From: Chamaecrista fasciculata
Taxonomy: Eukaryota > Streptophyta > Magnoliopsida > Fabales > Fabaceae
DNA length: 64,000 nucleotides
NCBI GenBank assembly: GCA_003254925.1
Contig: QANZ01017532.1
Location: 4,177-68,176, forward strand
Direction: 5' to 3'
The notes beneath the pieces were generated by a model. The model worked only from the letters and a program-made list of their open reading frames with translations. It was not told the origin of the DNA and did not search any database. A program made the translations under genes and the position numbers. Below, piece by piece: positions 34,639-44,363 of this stretch; positions within the stretch are counted from its first letter, which is position 1, and each line of letters opens with the position of its first letter.

Positions 34639-37370
34639 ATGAAGAGGCCGACGAAGAAGATTAGAGGTGAGGGGCCTAGTGTGACCTCAACGTCAACTCC
34701 CCCTGAAGTTGAGCCAACACTCCCATCTACCATAGACCTCCCCGTGGATAATTTGGGAGACGATCATGAGGATCTCCCTGAGGATAATTTGGGAGATGAC
34801 CGTGATGGTGATGATCTTGATATGGGAGACCATCCTCAACAACAACAGCGCCGGTCTAAAAGGACATGTTGGATGGTTGAAATAGAGGGTAAGTCATAAT
34901 TAGCTATGATACTTATAGAGTCATTGTTCAAGTTGTACTATTCATAATTATAGAGTCATTACGATACATTGTTTATACTTTTTTACAGATGAAAATCAAA
35001 ACAACAAACGGGTGACTAGGGGGGTAACCATTCATGATGTGTGGGCACTACCACAAGCTCAGAGAATAGTGTTGAACTCCAATAAATATTTTCAAGCGGT
35101 TGACGACAATTGTGGATTACTTGGCACCTTCTTAGGAGGTGTTGCAGGGAATTTCAATACATTCCCTGTTAGCTATGAAACTTGGAGAGATGTCCCTAAA
35201 CAATCAAAATATGATGCATTTCAAAATATTGTGCAGGTATTACATATACCATATTACTTTGTTATACATTACACTTGAAATTTAGTTTAACTTTATTATA
35301 TTGCTTTAATCATGTAGAGTAAGTTTGTTGTGAGAGAAGAGAACCGGAAAGTTATTTTGCAGTCAATTGGAGAAAAGTGGAGACAAAGGCGAGATAGGCT
35401 TTTCCATGCTGCATATGATGGGTCTATTTCAAGGGAAGAGCTCCTGAATGAAAAACGTCCACCATGTGTTCCAGAAGAGCAGTGGCCATCCTTTATTCGT
35501 TACCGATTTAACTCCAAAACAAAGGTAATAATGATTTTAATTCTTTGTTATTGATTTCAATCCAGTGAACGAATTTAATTGTTGTTAGCTAATTTTTTTT
35601 ACCTATTAGGAAATGTGTCAAAGGAACAAGGCAAATAGAGAGAAACTCAAATATCCACATACTCTTGGGTCAAAGAGTATGACGAGAAAGAGACATGAGA
35701 TGGTTAGTTTACTTTTACTCTTCAAATTGATCGTGGATATGGCTAGCTAATTTTAACTTAATAAAATTGAATTTTTGTCATTTTTTAACCACTGTAGGTA
35801 TGTGAGATGGGAATAGAAGTTGATGATGGGACTTTTTGGATAGAAACACACAAGAGAAAAGATGGATCATGGGTTAACGAAGAGGCTGCAAATATTGGAG
35901 TAAGTAATTGAAAATTTTGTTTATAATGAATGGTTCTGCAGTTCTGTGATCCCGACTGGTGCATCTGATTTTCTTGTTTTCAGGTTTATCTTCATAATGG
36001 CGTGTCCCTAGTTTTTTAAGGCACCTAACTGTTTATGCAAATTTCTTTTATGATTTCATGATTCTTATTGTAGCTGGAAAGTATTCTTATTGCTTGCATT
36101 AGGAGCTTATTCCATTATTATTAGCGAAGCATGATACAACAACATATACCTTATTTTATTCATTTGGAATGTGTTATACGCTGAACTTTAAAAGGTGTAG
36201 GCATGATGGACTTTGTTAGATGTGAAAATTTTATATTGGTGGGGCTCCCCATCTTTAAAAGAATATTTATGTTTCCAGCGAAAAATAAAACCTTCAACAT
36301 TAGAACCCTTCATTTCATAAGTTGTGAGTGGAATTACAGATCAGTCTACCCATGAATCACCCCAATTTTCATTATTAATTAATTTGATTCCTCATTTATT
36401 TATTTTGATATATATAGGGAAATTGAAATATCTTGCTTGTTGGATCATACTCATTCATCAAATTTCCTATTACCATTTTGTTTGTGTATAAAAACCTTTG
36501 TAGAATATATATGAAAAAACTTTCACTCTAGTATTATTTTTATGTGTGTTTCAGTCCCTATTTATATATGTATGTGTTAAGCGTGTTTTATAATGGGACT
36601 TCTTTTGATATATCTAAATATATATAATAATAAGTATACATGTGTTGTAGGTTGTACAATACTTTAATGAGAACTTAATATATAGTTGACGTTTTAAAAT
36701 GGTGAAATTCATTCTTAGATAATAATTATCTCATTATGCATATACATGAATATACATGCCTATACAGAAATGTAATTTTTCTGCATATTTTTTGGACTGT
36801 TTTGTTATTCTGTGCATGTTCTTAGGACTGTTAGTTCAATTTCCAGCATGTTTTAGGGGACTATTCTGTAAAAATATAGGTGTTCTTCTAGGATCTGTAT
36901 TGATAATAATTTATTTTCACATGATAAAATTGTTGAAATTCAGTCTCAATCTGCTTCTTCTAGTCAAGGAATTTCAAATACAAATTCATTGACCCAACTT
37001 TTTGGCAAAGAACACCCAGGTCGAGTTCATGGGTTTGGTTTAGGAGTTTCCCAAACTCAAATATTTGGCCGTCATACTTCAAATGTAGGATCATCTTCCC
37101 AAAATGATCAATCTGCTAAGGAGGCCGAATTGACATCCCGTATATCTAACATGGAAGACATTGTGCAAAGACTCTTAAGTCTTCTACCAGAGGAGGCTAC
37201 TGCAGCTGTATTGAATCCGAGGATAATATCAATTTCATAATTAACCTTTATGTTTATATATATTTCATTCATTTATATAATAATTAACAAAAAAAAAATT
37301 TCTGCAACAGCCACAACAATCACCTAGTGAAGGAAATCCACCAAGCTCAAGTCGAGGCCCAACCGAGTAG
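34639..37370 (+). CDS. CACTA TNPA-like protein (Transposase_24, plant En/Spm family)
   Basis: Exons that keep frame: 34639-34888, 34989-35236, 35318-35524, 35610-35702, 35798-35899, 36944-~37222 and 37311-37370. The first is an acidic leader (DNLGDDHEDLPEDNLGDD). The core of exons 2-5 carries FQAVDDNCGLLGTFLGGVAG, TFPVSYETWRDVPKQ, IGEKWRQRRDRLFHAAY, RPPCVPEEQWPSFIRYRF, NKANREKLKYPHTLGSKSM and IEVDDGTFWIETHKRKDGSW, the pattern of Pfam Transposase_24. The tail ends EGNPPSSSRGPTE-stop, after a short helix (ISNMEDIVQRLLSLLPEEA). In En/Spm this protein type binds subterminal repeats and assists transposition; it is not the catalytic enzyme. The junction after exon 6 lacks a clear GT (agg|ataat), so the last exon is uncertain; otherwise the frame terminates near 37240. 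Junctions 1-5 are canonical. Confidence 0.75.
35900..36943 (+). other. Long intron of the CACTA gene
   Basis: About 1 kb between gtaagt and ttcag, AT-rich, no open frame of note. A small further exon inside cannot be excluded. Confidence 0.5.
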
Positions 37371-37604
37371 GATAGATATTTATTTATTATGTATATTTGA
37401 ATTTCGTTACAATTGAATCATATGTTTTATTTTTTAAGACTTTGAAATTTAGTTTCAATTCATTTATGTATGAGACAAATTATTTTACTATAAATGAATT
37501 TTGATTTTTGTCCTATTTTAGTTGTTTAGATTCGGTTACAGTAATTGAGTTGTGTAAATAGAATATAAAAGGCAAAAAATAGTATAAAAAAATAATAATA
37601 ACAC

Positions 37605-38062
37605 GGACTTAGCGACAGTTTTAAAACTGTCGCTAAAACATATCTTTTACAAAATAAAACCCATTAAGCGACGGATATAAAACCGTTGCCAAACCTTAAT
37701 TCTGCTAAGGTTATGATAACCGTCGCAAATTCGTACTTTTGCGACGGTTATATAGCCGTCGACAAAATATCCTTTCCAACAGTTATATAACCGTCGCAAA
37801 ATTCTACCTTAGCAACAGTTCAAAACATGATATGGCGACAGATATTATAACTGTCGCAAATTCTTGACTTTGCAACGGTCTACTAACTGTTGCAAAGCCA
37901 TGATTTGGCGACGATTATAATTGGGACTTCCAACGGTCACCAGAAACCGTTGCCAAATACTTGGCGACAATTGGATCTGCGACCGTTTTCAAAACCGTCG
38001 CTAAGCTATTTGGCGACGGTTAAAACCGTCGTAAAGCACAAAAAAAACCGTCGGAAAATCCT
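37605..38062 (-). repeat. Right subterminal repeat array of the CACTA element
   Basis: Repeated aaccgtcgc / gcgacggtt and weaker variants (aactgtcgc, aaccgttgcc), many as inverted pairs, up to the terminal cactacaaaaaaa. Mirrors the left array. Confidence 0.8.
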
Positions 38063-38079
38063 ATTTTTTTTTTGTAGTG

Positions 38080-38465
38080 AAGCCAAATAAAATATGGGGA
38101 TTTCAAAAATGACAATTAAAATTCTAAATTTTCGAGTTCACTAATTTTTAAAATTTATAACCCAAAAACTCCTAATACTATCAAAATTCTAAAAAAAATC
38201 ACTAATTCTAGAACACCCAAAACTAAATTTAAAAATTCTGGATCTCACCTAATTAATTAAATAATTGTAAATCTCTAATCAAGATTCGAATCTATGATAA
38301 CAAGTTTGCTTTTGTTACCATTGTCACCATTGTAAATCTCTCATCAAGATTCTCAGGGGATGTTTCCAAAACGGTCACTCGTTATTCTTCCTTAACTGCA
38401 AGGAGGTTGTCAGAGAGAGTAGTGAAAGAGGAGAAAGATCAATGGTGAGAGGAGAAAAAAACATG
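38080..38465. other. Non-genic stretch
   Basis: AT-rich, no feature found. It does not resemble the upstream part of the MULE transposase that would be expected if the CACTA had simply inserted into that gene. Confidence 0.4.
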
Positions 38466-38469
38466 AGAA

Positions 38470-38850
38470 GGCAAGAGCATTAATTTTGTCCCTAAACTTT
38501 TTACCAATTGTCAATTTTGTCCACAATCTTTTTTTGTTGTCAATTATATTCTCAATGTTTTACATTTTGATCAATTTTATCATTTGATTAACTTTTTTCA
38601 ATAAATTAACGACAAACTGCATCCTGTTTTTCAATCTGAGTTAAGATTTAAGTTTCTTTTTCTATCAATTTTACACTACATATCATTAGTCACGTAAATT
38701 TCATTGATAATATCTGGCTAAAGTATGAAAAAATGATAAAATTGACCAAAATATGAAACATTGGGAACGAAATTGATAGTAAAAAAAGATTGGGGACAGA
38801 ATTGATAGTGGGTATAAAGTTTGGGGACAAAATTAGAATTTTTTCCAAAT
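38470..38850. mobile_element. Foldback MITE, D family
   Basis: Attttgtccctaaacttttt pairs with aaagtttggggacaaaatta; inner blocks gtcaattttgtccacaatct and its mirror pair likewise. Palindrome centre near 38650. Confidence 0.7.
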
Positions 38851-39628
38851 GAGAAAGAGACAAAGACGAAAAAGAGAGAGAGGAATGCTGAGAATGGAAT
38901 TGTTTTTCTCTCTATTTTATATTGGTGATATAAGTCGGACATGGATCTTTTGTAGTGTTGCTACAATATAGCGAAAAAAAAATAATAATATTTAGAGAAA
39001 AAAAAAATGTCAACGAGACTCATATCTCTAATATTTTCTTTCTCTAATTGTATCTTTTTTTTTCTTTACACTACATTGTAGTGACATTATCAAGGATCCA
39101 AATTCAAATAAGTCATGTATGAGAGTTGAAATCTCCATCTCAAGTCTCAACAAGTCAGTTGACATTGAACCATAAACATCTAACGAATTAGTTTAAGGAT
39201 TAATGGTAAAATAAGTGTAAAAAAAATTTAGATTAACAATAAAATAAAACAATAATTTAAAAATCAAAACGAAACTCATGGTATAAGAATTGAAATCAAC
39301 TTTTGACCTAAACAGTCAAATTGCGTTCATTACTAGAAAAAAACATTAATTTTTTTTTTTGGTAATAACAAGGGACACAAGCCCGAACATTAATATCTAT
39401 TCATTAAAGCTTAAAATTAATTCGCATTTAATATAAGCAATTACACGTCAAAATTTTTTATTTTTTTTTAATGTTATACTCCAATATCAATGCACATTAA
39501 CGTTAGTTTGACTCATAGCGATGATTACTTTGATTGTTTGAGGGTATTAAATGTAGTTCAAGCTTTAAAAAATGAGAATTAATATTTTTTGGAAAAATTA
39601 AAGACTTTAGTTGGACTATTTTTTGGTA
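38851..39628. other. Non-genic stretch
   Basis: Purine-rich start, then AT-rich sequence with no open frame or repeat structure that I could define. Confidence 0.4.
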
Positions 39629-39678
39629 GAGAAAATCTATTATTTAATCCCTGAAATATATTGATTGTCAGAGCCAAC

Positions 39679-40024
39679 CTAAGAAGCATGGACACTTCAT
39701 TTTGAGGGCGTGTCGCCGTGTCGGACACGTGTCGGTGTCCGACACCCGTACGACACTGGCACGACACATATTCATAAATTTTAAAATATAAATCAATTTT
39801 TTGTGACTTTAACATGACATATAAGAGAAAATAATAATACATATGACATATATTATGAATAAAACTTGTAATTTTTAAATTTTTCATTAAAAATTATGAA
39901 TATTTAATTATTTTTATATATAAATATATGCCGTGTCGTGTCGCGTAATTTTGAGAGTCTAGCGTGTCGCTGTGTCCGTGTCCGTGTCGTGTCCCGTGTC
40001 CGTGTCAGTGTCCATGCTTCCTAG
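39679..40024. mobile_element. hAT-like MITE
   Basis: 346 bp, ends ctaagaagcatggaca and tgtccatgcttcctag, with an exact 8-bp duplication gagccaac (39671-39678 and 40025-40032). Near its ends it is dense in gtgtccgtgtc / gacacggacac-type motifs, likely transposase-binding repeats. An 8-bp duplication is the hAT hallmark. Related degenerate copies: 10246-10590 and 46430-46800. Confidence 0.85.
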
Positions 40025-40412
40025 GAGCCAACTAATTGATCATTGAATAATCGAAATATATGATTTGGTCTTTGAAATATTTCAATTATCAACTATTTGA
40101 CCCTGAATTTGAACTAATTTTATACTTTTTGATTCTTGAATTTGTGCTAAATTAATATTATTTGGTCCTTGAATTTGAATTAATTTTATATTTTTTGGTC
40201 TCTGAATTTGTACTCAATTAATACTATTTGGTCTCTAAATTTGATCTAATTTTTTTGCCCTTGAATTTATACTAAATTTAAACTATTTGGTCCCTAAATT
40301 TGACCCTGGGACCAAATATTGACAATGACAGTAATTTAGAGACTGAGTAATATATTTTGATTATCCAGAGATTATTAGTTAAGTTAGTGTAAATTTAAAG
40401 GCAAAATAATAT

Positions 40413-40490
40413 ACCGGTACCTCCGGTCCCATGGTCCGCAATGGACAAGTTGATCTATGGGTTCCGTGTTCGAGGTCTGGTATGAGGGAG
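40413..40490 (+). mobile_element. Short SINE-like insertion
   Basis: 78 bp bracketed by the exact 14-bp direct repeat aggcaaaataatat (40399-40412 and 40491-40504). It contains gggttccgtgttcgaggtc, close to a pol III B box (ggttcgantcc). Long direct repeats fit LINE-machinery insertion. It lacks a clear A-box and a poly(A) tail, so it may be truncated or another kind of retroposed piece. Confidence 0.45.
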
Positions 40491-40842
40491 AGGCAAAATA
40501 ATATGTTTTCTGTTTTTGTTATCATGTCTTATATCCCAACATATGAAAATGACTCGAAACTAAAAAAAACAATTTAAACCTATTATATTGTGTCATCAAA
40601 AGCCACATATATGCATAAAATTTGAAAAATAAAATATTTTCACAATTGTTTTTTTAAAAAAAACAAATGGAATAATTCCATGGAAAAGTCCAAAAAAACC
40701 AAGAAGGATAGAAACAAAAAGGGTCAAATTTCATTGATTGGCCTACAATCCATAAATATTGAGTCATTAGTAATGCCATTAATTGTTGGCGACCCATAAT
40801 ATAATAAAAGCTCACACTTTTAGACCTTGTTGTAAAACAACA

Positions 40843-43800
40843 ATGGAGTCTGAGCTTCATAATGTTCCATCAATGGCTGCAATACTTTCCTCCTTCCTCT
40901 TCTTCTTCATGATGTTAGTTTGGTTTATGAGATCCAAAGCCAAAACTTCAAGCCCTAATAAGTTGCCTCCAGGGCCTCCAAAGTTACCTATCTTAGGGAA
41001 TATGCACCAAATTGGAGTAATGCCTCACCGAACTCTTGCACAATTTGCAAAGAAATATGGGCCTCTCATGCATATCAAGCTTGGAGGGCTTTATGGCATA
41101 GTGGTATGTGTAGTATTATTGCATTAATTATTTTTTTTCAGTAAATTACAAAGAAAACCCCTCTAGGTTGGGGTATCCCTCACTGTGGTTTGAAAAATTG
41201 TAATTTAGGGACTATGGTTAGCAGAAAATGACCCTCCATCCATATTTTATCAGAAATTTGGGCTAAAATGCCTCTTTAAATCCCTAACTATTAGTTTTTT
41301 ATGCATTTGACTCTTGTTTTTATGAGGAAGGGACTTTGATGCAAAAACAAAAATTTTCAGGGAGTTTAACTCTAACTATTGAAAAATTTTCTGATTTAAT
41401 AGAATTCGAGGGATCCTCTTGCAGTTATATTTAATCATTTTTTCAATAGCTAGAGTCAAAGTCCTTGAAAATTTTATGTTTTTGCATCAAAATCCCTCCC
41501 TCATAAAAATTAGGAGTCAAATGCATAGAAAATTAATAGTTAGGGTCTTAAAATGGTATTTTAGCCCAAATTTCTGTTAAATTTTTGACAGAGGGCCCTT
41601 TTTGCTAACAAAGCAAACCTCAGTCCCTAAAATGTAACTTTTTAAATCATATGGACCCAATCTCAAAAACCCCAAACCACAAGGACCTTCTGTGTAATTT
41701 ACCCTTTTTTTCTTATTTTGCAACTAAAAAAATTCTAGATAAAAAATAAATGTCACCTAAACTTTGAGTAAACTGATAATTTGATCTTTAAAAGATCATC
41801 AAGTTGACAAAATAGTCTCTAAAAGATTGAAAACGTACTAGATATTCCCTGGAAGATTAAACTGATATAATCTTTAGTTCTTGAAAATGACTAAAAATTT
41901 CATTGTTTTGATCTTTCGGTGACTAAATTGTGTATTTTAATCTTTTACAGACCAAATTGTTAATTTACTCCCTCAACTTTCAATATCAAAATACGTTTTA
42001 CCTGTAACCTTAACTATGTGTAGGTATCTTCTCCTGAGATGGCTAAAGAAGTCATGAAAACCCATGATATCATCTTTGCAAATAGGCCACGTCTTGTTGC
42101 TGCAAATGTCATCACTTATGGAGGTAAGGGCATCACCTTCTCTCCATATGGTAGCCATTGGAGGCAAATGAGGAAAATTTGCACTCTTGAACTCTTAATG
42201 ACTAGGCGAGTCGAATCCTTTAGACCCATTAGAGAAGAAGAGGTTTCAAATGTTGTGAAAGACATAGCTTTGAGTGAAGGCTCATGCATCAATCTCACCC
42301 ATATGATCAATTCACTAACATATGGCACAACCTCGAGGATTGTCTTTGGAGGGAAGTCCAAGGATCAAGAAGCTTATATAGATCTCATGAAGCAAGTTTC
42401 TAAGGTGCTTGCAGGGTTTTCTTTGGTTGATTTGTATCCTTCTCTTCGATTTGTTCTTGAAGTTTTGACAAGATTAAGGTTTAAAGTTGAGAAGATCCAT
42501 AAAGGATTAGATAGGATCCTTGAGAACATTGTGAGGGATCACAAGGAGAGATTAAGTTCAGAGACAAAAGCACAAGATGATATTGTTGATGTTCTTCTAA
42601 AGCTTCAAAAACAGGACAACCTTGAACCTCCTTTGTCTGATACCATCATCAAAGCAACCCTTTTGGTTAGTATACTATGTTGATACTTGTGAGTATTCAT
42701 TCATATATTTTTTGCGAAAACAAGAACTTTTTGAGGTATAAATATATGCAATATTGTTCATACTTGTTAGTCTTTTTAGGTATTCACATTTTTTCTTTTT
42801 GTTTAACAACATCTACAAGCAGAGTCGAGGCCAAAATCAACAAATCTTTGTTAGGTGGATATATCACCCTTAATGTTTAGGTCAATTAAGATATGTGGCC
42901 TTCTTAATGATTGTGAAATAGGGTTGTGGAACTCGTATACTAGTTTGTTCTCTATATTCAATTTCTATCTCTCTACTGCTTCAACTTTTGAAATACCTAA
43001 GTTCAAAGAATCCTAATTTGGTTTTCTGAATCTATGTTCATACTTCTTTCTCTTTTGAGATATGCACTTTTGCTTTTGTTTAACAATGATTAGCTACAAG
43101 GACAGTAGAGGCCAAAGTCAACAAAACTTTGTTAGGTGATATATCAGTCTTAATTATTGTTTATGTCATGCACCTAGAAACTCACATAGTCACATCCCTT
43201 CTTAAGATTTTGAATTTGAAAATTTTCTTAAGTAAATCTTTTGGAAGAGGATACTCTAAAGTTTTGATATGAAATCAGATCCTCCGTAATGGGATCTCTC
43301 TAGAGTTCCCTGCATTTAGGCAAATTTCACCATGGAAAAAAAATAAAACTCAGTGTTCCATTTAGCTTTAGGTGATGATAAGACAATTTCAACCCTCAAA
43401 TTTGCCTAAATGCAGACAAATGCAGAGTGTTCTGTATGACTGTATGTACTATATTTTTCAGAATCCTTAATTGACTCCCTTATAATATACTTTCCTTTTT
43501 CAGGATATTTTCAGTGCTGGAAGTGGAACAACAGCAAAAACCATAGAATGGGCCATGTCAGAACTTGTGAAAAACCCCAGAGTGATGAAGAAAGCACAAG
43601 CTGAGGTAAGAAAGGTGGTGAATTCAACAGGAAAAGCACATGTAAATGAAGAGACCATTCATGAACTCAAGTACTTAAAATCAGTGATAAAAGAAACCCT
43701 ACGTTTGCATCCTCCAGCTCCATTATTACTCCCAAGGGAATGCAATGAGAGATGTGAGATTGATGGGTATGACATTCCATCAAAGAGCTTAGTGATTGTG

Positions 43801-44133
43801 AATGCTTGGGCAATAGGAAGAGACCCTAAGTATTGGGATGAAGCTGAGAGATTTTACCCAGAAAGGTTCATTGATAGCTTGATTGATTACAAAGGAACAG
43901 ATTTTGAGTTCATTCCATTTGGTGCTGGAAGAAGGATATGCCCTGGTTTACTGTTTGGTGTTTTTGAAGTTGAGATTGCATTGGCAAATTTGCTATTCCA
44001 TTTTGATTGGAAGATGCCAAATGGGAAAAATCCTGAGGAGCTCGATATGACTGAGGCTGTTGGATTGTCTGTGAAAAAAGAACATGATTTGGTGTTGATT
44101 CCTGTCAATTATAATAGACCATATGCAATTTGA
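40843..44133 (+). CDS. Cytochrome P450, CYP71D-like
   Basis: Exons 40843-41103, 42024-42665 and 43504-44133 join in frame with GT/AG borders to 510 residues, the normal length. It is an ER-anchored haem monooxygenase; CYP71D members oxidise terpenoids, alkaloids and other specialised metabolites, but the substrate cannot be read here. Motifs: membrane anchor ~12-29, proline hinge LPPGPP (41-46), helix-C WRQMRK (133-138), I-helix AGSGTT (306-311), K-helix ETLR (365-368), PERF (420-423) and haem loop [10 protein letters not shown] with ligand Cys447. The usual acidic residue of the I-helix (AGxD/ETT) is Gly309. ATG 40843 is chosen over in-frame 40783 because it directly precedes the anchor. Beyond the usual CYP71 intron before DIFSAG there is an extra first intron after LYGIV holding two MITEs. 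AATAAA lies at 44290. It converges on the permease at 44364; a copy of its 3' UTR is at 54337. Confidence 0.9.
41141..41704. mobile_element. Foldback MITE (A family) in P450 intron 1
   Basis: Gtaaattacaaagaaaaccc at the left and gtgtaatttaccc at the right. The arms pair through gactttgatgcaaaaac / gtttttgcatcaaaatc and gagtcaaatgcata. It occupies most of the intron. Confidence 0.7.
41766..41970. mobile_element. Foldback MITE (F family) in P450 intron 1
   Basis: Gagtaaactgataatttgat at the left, accaaattgttaatttactc at the right. Its relative at 47654-47922 has the same ends. Confidence 0.6.
42666..43503 (+). other. P450 intron 2
   Basis: Conserved-position CYP71 intron (gttagt ... tttttcag). 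It contains an imperfect direct repeat: ttcatacttgttagtc..tttaggtattcacat (~42757) and ttcatacttctttctc..tttgagatatgcac (~43038), followed in each by ggccaaaatcaacaa-like text. No gene. Confidence 0.5.
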
Positions 44134-44136
44134 GAT

Positions 44137-44303
44137 GATGAAGGAGTTCTTGTTTGTGTCATCAATATAATAACCACTGAGACTTTTAGTGTGTTTTCAA
44201 GATATAAATGTTATTCATGGATAACTTATAATTGTATTTCTGTGTGGTTTTAATGCCATTCTGGAGGAGCAGTGACTTGTTTAATAGAGAATAAAGAAAA
44301 GTT
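44137..44303 (+). other. P450 3' UTR with poly(A) signal, duplicated at 54337
   Basis: Begins gatgaaggagttcttgtttg and includes AATAAA at 44290-44295. The same ~165 bases recur at 54337-54503 with only a few differences, without P450 coding sequence. Confidence 0.85.
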
Positions 44304-44363
44304 TAAGGGTGCGTTTGGCTGTCCATTATAAAGTCATTATAATCCCATTACAATTTCACTCTT

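Larger units (their letters stand above)
31587..38079 (+). mobile_element. CACTA (En/Spm) DNA transposon, ~6.5 kb
   Basis: Left end cactacgaaaaaatacg; right end, reverse-complemented, cactacaaaaaaaaaatagg. Just inside both ends are several hundred bases of short repeats around gcgacggtt / aaccgtcgc (31605-32145 and 37605-38062), the classic subterminal transposase-binding arrays. The interior encodes a Transposase_24-type protein (34639-37370). No TNPD-type (DDE) transposase was found, so it is probably non-autonomous. The flanking 3-mers (cct left, aag right) do not match, unlike a fresh insertion. Confidence 0.85.
39629..40510. mobile_element. H-family foldback MITE carrying two nested insertions
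   Basis: Left end gagaaaatctattatttaat; right end, once the SINE-like piece is discounted, taaatttaaaggcaaaataatat followed by gttttct. The arms match 9721-10112 (aataatcgaaatatatgatttggtc). A hAT-like MITE sits in the left arm (39679-40024) and a 78-bp piece with a 14-bp duplication in the right end (40413-40490). Confidence 0.65.

Noticed and set aside
40441-40480. Possible tRNA gene from the B-box-like gttccgtgttcgagg
   Set aside because: No cloverleaf, no A box or acceptor stem; better explained as a SINE-like insertion.
40783-40842. Upstream in-frame ATG of the P450
   Set aside because: It adds 20 polar residues ahead of the membrane anchor, which P450s do not have; the ATG at 40843 fits the family.
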